NCBI RefSeq assembly: GCF_049671045.1
Contig: NZ_JBATUH010000017.1
Location: forward strand, 1 to 64,000
Direction: 5' to 3'
Origin: Parvibaculum sp049671045
Lineage (GTDB): Bacteria > Pseudomonadota > Alphaproteobacteria > Parvibaculales > Parvibaculaceae
DNA: 64,000 nucleotides
In this document: positions 45,310 to 56,333 of the stretch, in pieces
Position numbering within the stretch: position 1 is the stretch's first letter
Layout of the letters: every line of letters begins with the position of its first letter
The notes under the pieces: model-generated
Told to the model about the DNA's origin: nothing
The model's input: the letters and a program-made list of their open reading frames with translations, nothing else
Database searches by the model: none
Position numbers and translations under genes: made by a program

Positions 45310-45786
45310 TTACAGCCAGCGCCGCACACGGGCTTTGTAGTCACGGTAGGGATCGCCGAACCTGGTTTCGAGATAGCGCTCCTCCCGCGCGATCACGCCG
45401 TAGCGCATGATCAAAAGCAGCGGGATCAGCAGCGCGATGATCCAGCCATTGTCGAGGAGGAGACCGAGGCCCACATAAATCGCGGTCATGCTCACATAGA
45501 TCGGGTTGCGCGAGAAGCGGTAGGGGCCCTCGGTGACGAGCGCATTGACCGGAAGGTTCGTGGGTATGTTCGTGCCAGCCTTGTTGAAGCGCCGTACACA
45601 GAGAGACATGAGCAGCACTCCGACGGCGAGGAGGATTGCGCCTGCTATTCGCGCGAGGCCAGCCTTGTCGGCGAGCGGCAGGGGATAGAAAAACCCGAAC
45701 AGCGCGCCCGCGAGCAGAAATCCGAAATATATGTAAGGCGGTTTGGCGATGACGCCGGGATGGTCTGGCGCGGCTTCGTTTGGCAT
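45310..45786 (-). CDS. Isoprenylcysteine carboxyl methyltransferase-like (PEMT/ICMT) membrane protein
   Basis: 158 residues with four to five membrane segments. The signature is VTEGPYRFSRNPIYVSM followed by REERYLETRFGDPYRDYKARVRRWL, the SAM-binding end shared by ICMT and phospholipid methyltransferases. Substrate is unknown. Third methyltransferase gene downstream of the PadR regulator; 36 bases separate it from the preceding gene. Confidence 0.88.
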   Translation of the reverse strand: MPNEAAPDHPGVIAKPPYIYFGFLLAGALFGFFYPLPLADKAGLARIAGAILLAVGVLLMSLCVRRFNKAGTNIPTNLPVNALVTEGPYRFSRNPIYVSMTAIYVGLGLLLDNGWIIALLIPLLLIMRYGVIAREERYLETRFGDPYRDYKARVRRWL

Positions 45787-45822
45787 TGGGCGGCTCCTCT
45801 CGTTTCGCCGGTCGTTTTCCGA

Positions 45823-46422
45823 TCAGCTCTCCGCCAGGATGACGGGAGAGGTGTCGGCGTCGGGCCGGACGCGCCCGGCCGCAAATCCCGTTCGAGCGAG
45901 CAGCGTCAGCGCATCCTCGACTTCGTTCGGCGTGCGGCTCCAGGGATTGGGGAGCCAGTCGACCTGCCTTTTCGCGTGATTGCGCAGGATGAGGATCAGC
46001 CGCCCGCCAGGGCGAAGCACGCGGTGGATCTCGGTGAGCGCGGCGACCGGGTCCGGCCAGAACTGGAAGCTGTGAAGGGCGGCGGCGGCATCGAAGCTCG
46101 CATCGGGCCAGGGAAGGTTCTCGGCGGTTCCTTCGATGAGTTCGTGGCGGACGCCCATATGGTCGAGGCGGCGGCGGGCCGTTTCGACCATGAGCGGGGA
46201 GAGGTCGACGCCCGCGACAAATCCTGCCGTGGCGCGCGATGCCATCATCTCGACAAGCCTGCCAGTGCCGAAGCCGATTTCGAGAAAGCGGCCTTCGGGC
46301 GAAAGATCGATGAGGCTTGCCGCGCGCTCATAGGCCGGGCGGTTCGTGCGTTCCATGAGAAAGCCGAAGATGCGGCCGGCGACGCCGTGGGGCCGCATGG
46401 GCTGGGGAACGGAACTCGTCAC
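45823..46422 (-). CDS. Class I SAM-dependent methyltransferase
   Basis: 199 residues. SAM motif I is FLEIGFGTGRLVEMM at about 45-59, motif II is VAGVDLSPLMVETARRR, and ENLPWPDASFDAAAALHSFQFW is the post-motif typical of UbiE/methyltransferase-11 proteins. Substrate unknown. It starts two bases after the O-methyltransferase stop. Confidence 0.88.
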   Translation of the reverse strand: MTSSVPQPMRPHGVAGRIFGFLMERTNRPAYERAASLIDLSPEGRFLEIGFGTGRLVEMMASRATAGFVAGVDLSPLMVETARRRLDHMGVRHELIEGTAENLPWPDASFDAAAALHSFQFWPDPVAALTEIHRVLRPGGRLILILRNHAKRQVDWLPNPWSRTPNEVEDALTLLARTGFAAGRVRPDADTSPVILAES

Positions 46423-46424
46423 GT

Positions 46425-47078
46425 CTATTTCTTTCGTGCGAGCATCACGCCATCGCCGACGGTCAGCAGCGATGCGTCGACGCGGGGGTCGGCCGAGATT
46501 TTCGCGTTGAGCGCGCGGATCGCGACGGTGTCATCGTCCTTTATTTCCGGCTTCGCGACGGCACCGCTCCAGAGCATGTTGTCGAGCGCGATCAGGCCTC
46601 CGGGGCGCAGCAGCTTCAGACAGGCTTCGTAATAGGCGTCGTAGCCGGTCTTGTCGGCGTCGATGAAGGCGAAGTCGAAGGTGCCTTCCTTGCCCGAGCG
46701 GATGAGCCCATCGAGCGTTTCGAGGGCGGGGGCGAGCTTCAGCTCGATGCGCTTCTCAAGGCCCGCCTCCTTCCAGTAGCGCCGCGCGATGGAAGTCCAT
46801 TCCTCGTTAACATCGCAGCAGAGCAGCGTTCCGTTCGGCGCGAGGCCGCGGGCGATGGCAATGGCGCTGTAGCCGGTAAAGGTGCCGATCTCGATGGCCT
46901 TCCTCGCGCCGATGGCGCCGACAAGGAGCGTGAGGAAGGCACCCTGGTCGGGGCCGATCTGCATCTGCGCCATGGGCAGTTTCGCGGTCTCGATGCGGAG
47001 CTTCTTCTGCGCCTCGGTTTCGATCACGAGCGATGCCGAATAGGCCTCGATCGCTTCCGGCAGGAGTGAGCGTGACAT
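46425..47078 (-). CDS. O-methyltransferase family 3 (catechol/caffeoyl-CoA type)
   Basis: 217 residues; ATG 47078 has GAGGGAGG 7 bases upstream. Landmarks are AIEIGTFTGYSAIAIARGL, the metal site FAFIDADKTGYDAYYE, and PGGLIALDNMLWSGAV. These enzymes methylate vicinal hydroxyls with a divalent cation. It is 25 bases after the PadR gene on the same strand. Confidence 0.9.
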   Translation of the reverse strand: MSRSLLPEAIEAYSASLVIETEAQKKLRIETAKLPMAQMQIGPDQGAFLTLLVGAIGARKAIEIGTFTGYSAIAIARGLAPNGTLLCCDVNEEWTSIARRYWKEAGLEKRIELKLAPALETLDGLIRSGKEGTFDFAFIDADKTGYDAYYEACLKLLRPGGLIALDNMLWSGAVAKPEIKDDDTVAIRALNAKISADPRVDASLLTVGDGVMLARKK

Positions 47079-47103
47079 GGAAGGGCCTCCCTCTTCGCGT
47101 TGA

Positions 47104-47664
47104 TCAGCAGCGTTCGATTTTCGCGGCGGCGGCATCGATCGCCTCGGCAATGGCGGCGATTTCAGTCGATGAGAGCGGCGCGCGCTCGAGCCGCAGGCGA
47201 AGCGCGGTGCGGAAATTCTCGACCGCCCGGATGATTTCCGGCGCGGGTCCGGCGCGGAAGCGGCGGCTTGCTTCCTCCATGCGCGCGAAGATCGCGTCGA
47301 GCGTCGCCTTGTTGTCGGCGAGGAAAGCCTCGCCCGCGGACGTGATCGTGTAGAGCTTCTTCGAGCCTTCGCCGGGCGACACGCTCGCAAAGCCCTGATC
47401 CTCGAGCAGGGTCAGCGTCGGATAGATGACGCCGGGGCTCGGGCTGTAAGTGCCGCCGAAGGCACCCTCGATGGCCTTGATGATGTCATAGCCGTGGCGC
47501 GGCTCCTCGGCGATGAGCCGCAGGATGACGAAACGCAGATCGCCCTGCTCGAAGGCGCGGCGGCGCCGGCCGCGGCGATGATGGCCCGGCCCGAATGTGT
47601 GCCAGTCGCGATCCCTTCCGCCGAGATCGTGCCCATGACGATGGGCTCTGAAATGCTTGAACAT
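47104..47664 (-). CDS. PadR family regulator, YqjI-like, with His-rich N-terminus
   Basis: 186 residues. The first 36 carry seven His and many Arg (HRHGH, HH), then comes the PadR winged helix: FVILRLIAEEPRHGYDIIKAI, SPSPGVIYPTLTLLEDQGF. E. coli YqjI, a nickel/iron-responsive repressor, has the same layout of His-rich extension plus PadR domain, so metal sensing is a fair inference. It heads an operon with three methyltransferase genes. AT-rich operator-like repeats lie just upstream of its start. Confidence 0.87.
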   Translation of the reverse strand: MFKHFRAHRHGHDLGGRDRDWHTFGPGHHRRGRRRRAFEQGDLRFVILRLIAEEPRHGYDIIKAIEGAFGGTYSPSPGVIYPTLTLLEDQGFASVSPGEGSKKLYTITSAGEAFLADNKATLDAIFARMEEASRRFRAGPAPEIIRAVENFRTALRLRLERAPLSSTEIAAIAEAIDAAAAKIERC

Positions 47665-47685
47665 GGGTACTTCCGATAGTGTTTA

Positions 47686-47728
47686 GATATATCGAAGTTA
47701 AAGATATATCTTTACATATCGAAGTCAA
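47686..47728 (-). promoter_or_regulatory. Operator-like repeats upstream of the PadR gene
   Basis: The palindrome GATATATC occurs twice (47686-47693 and 47703-47710), and TATCGAAGTYAA occurs twice (47690-47701 and 47717-47728). The segment is strikingly AT-rich against its surroundings and lies 22-64 bases upstream of the regulator start, where promoter and operator should be. Confidence 0.6.
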
Positions 47729-47807
47729 GGGGGGCCCATCTCCCGCACAAGGGCGGGCGCGCCGGCCGGAGCGCGGTCCCCGAAGGAGGGTGGAGATCAG
47801 GACTGGT

Positions 47808-48416
47808 TCAGAGGCCGAAATAATCGCCCCGGCTCGGGCGCAGGCCGAGCGAGCGGGCCGCATGGGCGGGCGCGCTTTCGGCGGTCTGCCCGCCTGCGTC
47901 CGACCCGCGAATGTGGACGTCATAGGTCCAGGATTGTCCGAAGGCCGCCGAAAGCATGCCGAAGGAGAGGGGGTGCGTCTCGCTATCCGCCTTCTTGCGG
48001 GCGACCTCGAGGGAGAAATCCTCCGCCCCGCGCCGGTCGACCGGGGCAAAGCCAAGGAGATCGGGGTCGAGGGAGGAAGCGGTCTTCACCGTCTCCCCGT
48101 CGCCCAGCAGGGCGAAGACGCCCTGGAAATCGCCCCGCGTCGCGACCGTGTCGGGCGTCTCGCAGAAAGAGCGGCCATCGCGCAGCAGCGTTTCGAGGAA
48201 ACGGCAATCCTTGCCGGTGATGGCGGAAACGGCGTGTTCCGTCAGATCGCGGCCGGTCATGATCGTCGCGCTGAGGCCCGCAAGCGAAAAGACCTCCGCG
48301 GCGGTGAGCCCGCCGATGACAGGCGCGGCGCAGCTCGAAAGTCCGGCCAGCCCGGCCATCGCGGCCGCGAGCTTCAGGACCGGCCGCCTGAAACGCGGCA
48401 AAGACGTGTATGGCAT
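47808..48416 (-). CDS. Putative lipoprotein, unknown function
   Basis: 202 residues from ATG 48416 with GGGGGAG 9 bases upstream; the frame extends further up without support. The signal peptide runs from about residue 10 and ends in the lipobox GLSSC with Cys 29. The mature part has two Cys (KDCRFLE, RSFCETP) and an LTEHAVSAITGKDCRFL stretch shared by many small alphaproteobacterial lipoproteins. Function unknown. Confidence 0.75.
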   Translation of the reverse strand: MPYTSLPRFRRPVLKLAAAMAGLAGLSSCAAPVIGGLTAAEVFSLAGLSATIMTGRDLTEHAVSAITGKDCRFLETLLRDGRSFCETPDTVATRGDFQGVFALLGDGETVKTASSLDPDLLGFAPVDRRGAEDFSLEVARKKADSETHPLSFGMLSAAFGQSWTYDVHIRGSDAGGQTAESAPAHAARSLGLRPSRGDYFGL

Positions 48417-48530
48417 TGCCCGCACTCCCCCCGAGGCGCCTGGCGATTGTCCCGGAATGAAACCTGCGCGCCGGGGCCGCCTTACGTCAACGGCCAAGCG
48501 GAATCCTGGTTAATGGCCGCACACGGTTTA

Positions 48531-48559
48531 TTGCGGAACGCCGGGATTCACGCTACTAG
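48531..48559 (+). promoter_or_regulatory. Sigma70-like promoter of mdh
   Basis: TTGCGG (48531-48536), 17-bp spacer, TACTAG (48554-48559), about 90 bases upstream of the mdh start. Confidence 0.45.
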
Positions 48560-48647
48560 CTGCCAGCAGTTTCACCCACGCGGCGCGCGATCCGGCCGGC
48601 GTCGGCCACCGATCCACCCTGCAGACAGACATCCGGAGGCTCATTTC

Positions 48648-49637
48648 ATGGCGCGGAAGAAAATCGCACTTATCGGCGGCGGTCAGATCGGCGGCACGCT
48701 GGCTTTGCTTGCCGGGCTCAAGGAGCTCGGCGACGTCGTCATCTTCGACATTGCCGAGGGCCTGCCGCAGGGCAAGGCGCTCGATCTCGCCGAGACATCG
48801 CCCGTCGAGGGCTACAACGCCGCGCTCTCGGGCACGAACAGCTACAAGGACATCAAGGGCGCCGACGTCGTCATCGTCACCGCGGGCGTGCCGCGCAAAC
48901 CGGGCATGAGCCGCGACGATCTTCTCGGCATCAACCTCAAGGTCATGGCGCAGGTCGGCGAGGGCATCGCCAAATACGCGCCGAACGCCTTCGTCATCTG
49001 CATCACCAACCCGCTCGACGCGATGGTCTGGGCGCTGCGCCAGTTCTCCGGCCTGCCGCACAACAAGGTCGTCGGCATGGCGGGCGTGCTCGATTCCGCG
49101 CGCTTCCGCTATTTCCTCGCCGAAGAGTTCAATGTCTCCGTCGAGGACGTGACGGCCTTCGTGCTTGGCGGCCATGGCGACACGATGGTGCCGCTCGCGC
49201 GCTATTCGACCGTTGCGGGCATTCCGCTCCCGGACCTCGTCAAGATGGGCTGGACGACGAAGGAAAGGCTCGAGCAGATCATCCAGCGCACGCGCGACGG
49301 CGGCGCGGAGATCGTCAGTCTGCTGAAGACCGGCTCCGCCTTCTATGCGCCGGCCGCCTCCGGCATCGAGATGGCCGAAGCCTATCTGAAGGACCAGAAG
49401 CGCGTTCTGCCCTGCGCCGCCTATCTTGAGGGCCAGTATGGCCAGAAGGACGTTTATGTCGGCGTGCCGGTGGTGATCGGTGCGGGCGGCGTCGAGCGCG
49501 TCGTCGAAATCGAACTCAACGCCGCCGAGAAGAAGGCGTTCGAGAAGTCGGTCGGTGCCGTCGTCAGCCTCATCGACGCCTGCAAGAAGATCGACCCGAG
49601 CGTCGCCAAGGGCGCGGCGCCCAAGGGCAAGAAGTAA
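48648..49637 (+). CDS. mdh: Malate dehydrogenase (LDH-like type)
   Basis: 329 residues; GGAGG lies before ATG 48648. LIGGGQIGGTLA binds NAD, D34 in VIFDIAEG selects NAD over NADP, the substrate Arg are in VPRKPGMSRDDLL, and the catalytic His is H176 in LGGHGDTMVP. The type is the LDH-like malate dehydrogenase usual in Alphaproteobacteria. It ends with a short Lys-rich tail. Terminators follow. Confidence 0.96.
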   Translation: MARKKIALIGGGQIGGTLALLAGLKELGDVVIFDIAEGLPQGKALDLAETSPVEGYNAALSGTNSYKDIKGADVVIVTAGVPRKPGMSRDDLLGINLKVMAQVGEGIAKYAPNAFVICITNPLDAMVWALRQFSGLPHNKVVGMAGVLDSARFRYFLAEEFNVSVEDVTAFVLGGHGDTMVPLARYSTVAGIPLPDLVKMGWTTKERLEQIIQRTRDGGAEIVSLLKTGSAFYAPAASGIEMAEAYLKDQKRVLPCAAYLEGQYGQKDVYVGVPVVIGAGGVERVVEIELNAAEKKAFEKSVGAVVSLIDACKKIDPSVAKGAAPKGKK

Positions 49638-49664
49638 TAACCGGAGGCCTGAGGCCTCTGCCGG

Positions 49665-49692
49665 AAAAGGCCGCCCCCGGGGCGGCCTTTTT
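49665..49692 (+). terminator. Rho-independent terminator after mdh
   Basis: AAAAGGCCGCCCC (49665-49677) pairs with GGGGCGGCCTTTT (49679-49691) and a T-run follows. A smaller GAGGCC/GGCCTC hairpin (about 49644-49658) precedes it. Confidence 0.88.
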
Positions 49693-49788
49693 CATTTTCG
49701 GCGCTCGCGGCGCCGAAAGGGGCGCCGGGTCTTGCGCCGCCTTCATCCGATGATTAATGTTCTCCATTAATCAGGACCGGAGGAACGG

Positions 49789-50934
49789 ATGAAGCGGATC
49801 GTATTTGGGGGGGCGGCGCTCGCCGCGCTTCTCGTCATCATCGGGGCGGGCGCGGTATGGCTGTCGCCATCGCTTCAGGACGGCATATTGGAGCGCGCGG
49901 CCGAGCGGCGCCTTCAGGAAGGCGACAGGTCGGATCTTCTCGGCGACAAGGCGCTTCACATCGTGCTTTGCGGCACCGGGTCGCCCATGCCGGACCCGGA
50001 GCGCGCCAATGCCTGCACGGCCGTCATCGCGGGCGGGCATATGGTCCTCATCGATGCGGGGCCGGGCGCCTGGCGGAAGATCGCGGCCAGCCGGCTTCCG
50101 GCGGCGGCCCTCGATACGGTCCTGCTCACCCATCTTCATTCGGACCATATCGGCGGGCTGGGCGAGGTGGCGGTCCAGAGCTGGATCGCGGGCCGCAAGA
50201 CGCCGCTCGATATTTACGGGCCCGGCGCGCCAGCCGATCTCAAACATGAGGAAGACGCCGAAGGCCATGGCCGGTCGGGAACGGCCGATGTCGTGCGCGG
50301 TTTCGCGGCGGCCTATGATTCCGATGCGGGGTTCAGGCTCGCCCATCATGGTGCCGATTTTCTGGCGCCTGAAGGTGCACGCATGATCCCGCATGAGATC
50401 GCGATGCCCGCGCCCGGAGAGGCCGTCACTGTTTACGACAAGGACGGCCTCAGGATTTCGGCCTTTCTTGTCGATCATCATCCGGTCGAGCCCGCCTATG
50501 GCTACCGGATCGAATATGAGGGCCGCGTCGCGGTCGTCAGTGGCGATACGAAAAAGATCGAGAACATGGTGCGTTTCTCGAAGGATGCCGATCTCCTCGT
50601 GCATGAGGCGCTTGACCCCGCAATGGTGAAGCTTCTCGCCGTCGCGCTCGACAAGACCGGCAATGCGCGGCTCGCCAAGATGGCGCGCGACACGATCGGC
50701 TATCACACCTCGCCCGTCGAGGCGGCGGAGATCGCGCGCGAGGCCAATGTGCGAATGCTCGTCTTCACGCATGTCGTGCCGCCGCTGCGCAATGCGCTGA
50801 TGCGGCATATCTTCATGCGCGGCGTCGCCGAGGCGCGGGGGGCGGGCGAAACGCGGATCGGCGAGGACGGGCTGATGCTGAGCCTGCCCGCGGGCTCGAC
50901 CGCGATCCAGAGCCACCAGCTCGGCGGGGAGTGA
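49789..50934 (+). CDS. Membrane-anchored MBL-fold (RNase Z-like) hydrolase
   Basis: 381 residues. A signal or anchor segment at about 5-26 suggests an extracytoplasmic enzyme. The metallo-beta-lactamase motif is TVLLTHLHSDHIGGLGE, with later metal ligands in VVSGDTKK and LVFTHVVPP; LCGTGSPMPDPERANA is the RNase Z-like entry strand. An extracytoplasmic location argues against tRNA processing; an arylsulfatase-like or other ester hydrolase role is possible. It separates mdh from sucCD. Confidence 0.85.
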   Translation: MKRIVFGGAALAALLVIIGAGAVWLSPSLQDGILERAAERRLQEGDRSDLLGDKALHIVLCGTGSPMPDPERANACTAVIAGGHMVLIDAGPGAWRKIAASRLPAAALDTVLLTHLHSDHIGGLGEVAVQSWIAGRKTPLDIYGPGAPADLKHEEDAEGHGRSGTADVVRGFAAAYDSDAGFRLAHHGADFLAPEGARMIPHEIAMPAPGEAVTVYDKDGLRISAFLVDHHPVEPAYGYRIEYEGRVAVVSGDTKKIENMVRFSKDADLLVHEALDPAMVKLLAVALDKTGNARLAKMARDTIGYHTSPVEAAEIAREANVRMLVFTHVVPPLRNALMRHIFMRGVAEARGAGETRIGEDGLMLSLPAGSTAIQSHQLGGE

Positions 50935-51074
50935 AGGCGGCCGGAGCGAGGGGCGAGGCCGAGTGGCGGTGCGGGTCCGTTTGACGTAGCGTCAGGCTAT
51001 CTACAGGAAATTATTGAGAATTCTGTAAGCGGGCAAAAAGGCGATGCTCTGAACCCAGATTCATGATTTGGCGG

Positions 51075-51102
51075 TTGCGCCCGGATTTCCGGGTGCTATA
51101 AC
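51075..51102 (+). promoter_or_regulatory. Possible promoter of sucCD
   Basis: TTGCGC (51075-51080), 16-bp spacer, TATAAC (51097-51102), about 70 bases before sucC. Confidence 0.35.
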
Positions 51103-51172
51103 TCGCGGCAATCCGTAATTTTTCCATCGGGGCCGCACTCCGCGCTGCCCCTCCAGCCCGGACGGACCGCCC

Positions 51173-52342
51173 ATGAACATCCATGAATATCAAGCCAAGG
51201 CCGTGCTTGCGAAGTATGGCGTGGCGGTGCCGCGCGGCATTCCCGCGTTCACGCCCGATGAGGCGGTCGCCGCCGCGCAGAAGCTCGGCGGTCCCGTCTA
51301 CGTCGTCAAGGCGCAGATCCATGCCGGTGGACGCGGCAAGGCCGGTGGCGTCAAGGTCGTGAAATCGCTCGACGACGTGAAGGCCGAAGCGACGCGCCTT
51401 CTCGGCTCGACCCTCGTCACCCATCAGACGGGTCCGGCCGGCAAGCAGGTCAATCGCCTCTATGTCGAGGAAGGCTCCTCGATCGCCCGCGAGCTCTATC
51501 TCTCCGTGCTCGTCGATCGCGCGACCTCGCGCATCGCCTTCATCGCCTCGACCGAAGGCGGCATGGACATCGAGGAAGTGGCGCACAAGACGCCGGAAAA
51601 AATCCTCACCTTCTCGATCGATCCGGCATCGGGCATCTCCTCCTTCCATGGCCGCAAGGTGGCGTTCGCGCTCGGCCTCGAGGGCGCTCTCAACGCTCAG
51701 GGCGTCGATCTCGTCCAGAAGCTCTACAATGCCTTCGTCGCCGAAGACATGGCGCAGCTCGAGATCAATCCGCTCGTCGTCACCGGCGACAACAAGCTCG
51801 TCTGCCTCGACGCCAAGGTCGGCTTCGATGACAACGCGCTCTACCGGCACAAGGACATCGTCGAGCTGCGCGACATCACGGAAGAAGATCCGGCCGAGGT
51901 CGAGGCGTCGAAATACGACCTCAACTACGTCAAGCTCGACGGCAAGATCGGCTGCATGGTGAACGGCGCCGGCCTCGCCATGGCGACGATGGACATCATC
52001 AAATATTACGGCTCCGAGCCTGCGAACTTCCTCGATGTCGGCGGCGGCGCGACGAAGGAAAAGGTCACCGCGGCCTTCAAGATCATTCTTTCCGATCCGA
52101 ACGTCGAAGGCATTCTCGTCAATATCTTCGGCGGCATCATGCGCTGCGACATCATCGCGGAAGGCGTCATCGCCGCCGCGAAGGAAGTCAGCCTCAAGGT
52201 TCCGCTGGTGGTGCGCCTCGAAGGCACCAATGTCGATCTCGGCAAGAAGCTGATGGCCGAATCGGGGCTGCCCATTATTTCCGCCGACAATCTCGCCGAC
52301 GCGGCCGAGAAGATCGTCAAGGCCGTGAAGGAGGCTCACTAA
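51173..52342 (+). CDS. sucC: Succinyl-CoA synthetase beta subunit
   Basis: 389 residues. The ATP-grasp domain starts with MNIHEYQAKAVLAKYGV and has KAQIHAGGRGKAGGVK; LEINPLVVT and NIFGGIMRCDIIAEGV are SucC landmarks. It provides nucleotide binding for conversion of succinyl-CoA to succinate. Followed directly by sucD with no gap. Confidence 0.97.
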   Translation: MNIHEYQAKAVLAKYGVAVPRGIPAFTPDEAVAAAQKLGGPVYVVKAQIHAGGRGKAGGVKVVKSLDDVKAEATRLLGSTLVTHQTGPAGKQVNRLYVEEGSSIARELYLSVLVDRATSRIAFIASTEGGMDIEEVAHKTPEKILTFSIDPASGISSFHGRKVAFALGLEGALNAQGVDLVQKLYNAFVAEDMAQLEINPLVVTGDNKLVCLDAKVGFDDNALYRHKDIVELRDITEEDPAEVEASKYDLNYVKLDGKIGCMVNGAGLAMATMDIIKYYGSEPANFLDVGGGATKEKVTAAFKIILSDPNVEGILVNIFGGIMRCDIIAEGVIAAAKEVSLKVPLVVRLEGTNVDLGKKLMAESGLPIISADNLADAAEKIVKAVKEAH

Positions 52343-53221
52343 ATGTCTGTTCTCGTCGGCAAGAATACGAAAGTCATCACCCAGGGCTTCACCGGCAAGC
52401 AGGGCACCTTCCACTCCGAGCAGGCCATCGCCTATGGCACGAAGATGGTGGGCGGCACCTCGCCGGGCAAAGGCGGCACGACGCATCTCGGCCTTCCGGT
52501 CTTCAACACCGTTGCCGAAGCCGTCGAGAAGACGGGCGCCACCGCTTCCGCGATCTATGTGCCGCCGCCCTTCGCCGCCGATGCGATCCTCGAGGCGATC
52601 GACGCCGAGATCGAGCTTGCAGTCTGCATCACCGAGGGCATTCCCGTGCTCGACATGGTGCGCGTGAAGCGCGCGCTTTCGGGCTCCAAGACGCGCCTCA
52701 TCGGGCCGAACTGCCCGGGCGTCATCACGCCGGGCGAGTGCAAGATCGGCATCATGCCCGGCCACATCCACAAGCCGGGTTCGGTCGGCATTGTTTCCCG
52801 CTCGGGCACGCTTACATATGAGGCAGTGGCCCAGACAACGGCAGCGGGCCTCGGCCAGTCCACCTGCATCGGCATTGGCGGCGATCCGGTCAACGGCACG
52901 AACTTCATCGACGCGCTCGAGATGTTCCTCGCCGACCCGCAGACGGAATCGATCATCATGATCGGTGAAATCGGCGGTACGGCGGAAGAGGAAGCTGCCG
53001 ATATGATCAGGGCCTCGAAGGTGAAGAAGCCGATGGTCGGTTTCATCGCCGGAGTGACGGCTCCCCCCGGACGCCGGATGGGCCATGCGGGCGCGATCGT
53101 GTCCGGTGGCCGCGGCACGGCGGAAGCCAAGATCGAGGCGATGAAGGCCGCGGGAATCCGCGTTTCGCCGTCGCCTGCGGCACTCGGCACGACGCTCGTC
53201 GACTTGCTGAAGGGCCGTTGA
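52343..53221 (+). CDS. sucD: Succinyl-CoA synthetase alpha subunit
   Basis: 292 residues. The phosphohistidine is H248 in GRRMGHAGAIVSGG; TQGFTGKQGTFH and GPNCPGVITPGECKIGIMPG are conserved CoA-site loops. The ATG follows the sucC stop immediately. A terminator lies between it and sucA. Confidence 0.97.
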   Translation: MSVLVGKNTKVITQGFTGKQGTFHSEQAIAYGTKMVGGTSPGKGGTTHLGLPVFNTVAEAVEKTGATASAIYVPPPFAADAILEAIDAEIELAVCITEGIPVLDMVRVKRALSGSKTRLIGPNCPGVITPGECKIGIMPGHIHKPGSVGIVSRSGTLTYEAVAQTTAAGLGQSTCIGIGGDPVNGTNFIDALEMFLADPQTESIIMIGEIGGTAEEEAADMIRASKVKKPMVGFIAGVTAPPGRRMGHAGAIVSGGRGTAEAKIEAMKAAGIRVSPSPAALGTTLVDLLKGR

Positions 53222-53228
53222 GAAATGT

Positions 53229-53272
53229 TGCGGAGCCGCCGTCTGAAGGGCGCTGGCTCCGCAGGGTTTTTT
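53229..53272 (+). terminator. Rho-independent terminator between sucD and sucA
   Basis: TGCGGAGCC (53229-53237) pairs with GGCTCCGCA (53255-53263), with an inner GCC/GGC pair, followed by GGGTTTTTT. It implies that sucAB-lpd have their own promoter or rely on partial read-through. Confidence 0.85.
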
Positions 53273-53335
53273 AAATGGCTTGTTGACCCTGACCGGATAG
53301 GATTCGGGTCAGCAAACGGCCTCTTTCAAGAAGGG

Positions 53336-53358
53336 GGTGCGGGCCCTTAATCCGCACC
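53336..53358 (+). promoter_or_regulatory. Hairpin between Shine-Dalgarno-like sequence and sucA start
   Basis: GGTGCGG (53336-53342) pairs with CCGCACC (53352-53358), a perfect 7-bp stem. AAGGG at 53331-53335 sits on its 5' side and the ATG is 10 bases after its 3' side; folding would bring the distant site to a normal distance. Confidence 0.45.
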
Positions 53359-53368
53359 GGACACCGGC

Positions 53369-56308
<2,940 letters not shown>

Positions 56309-56333
56309 GTTTTCTCTGAAAGGCGGAAAGAGA

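Noticed and set aside
47679..48647. N-terminal extension of mdh
   Set aside because: It is antisense to the lipoprotein gene and unlike any malate dehydrogenase; ATG 48648 has GGAGG.
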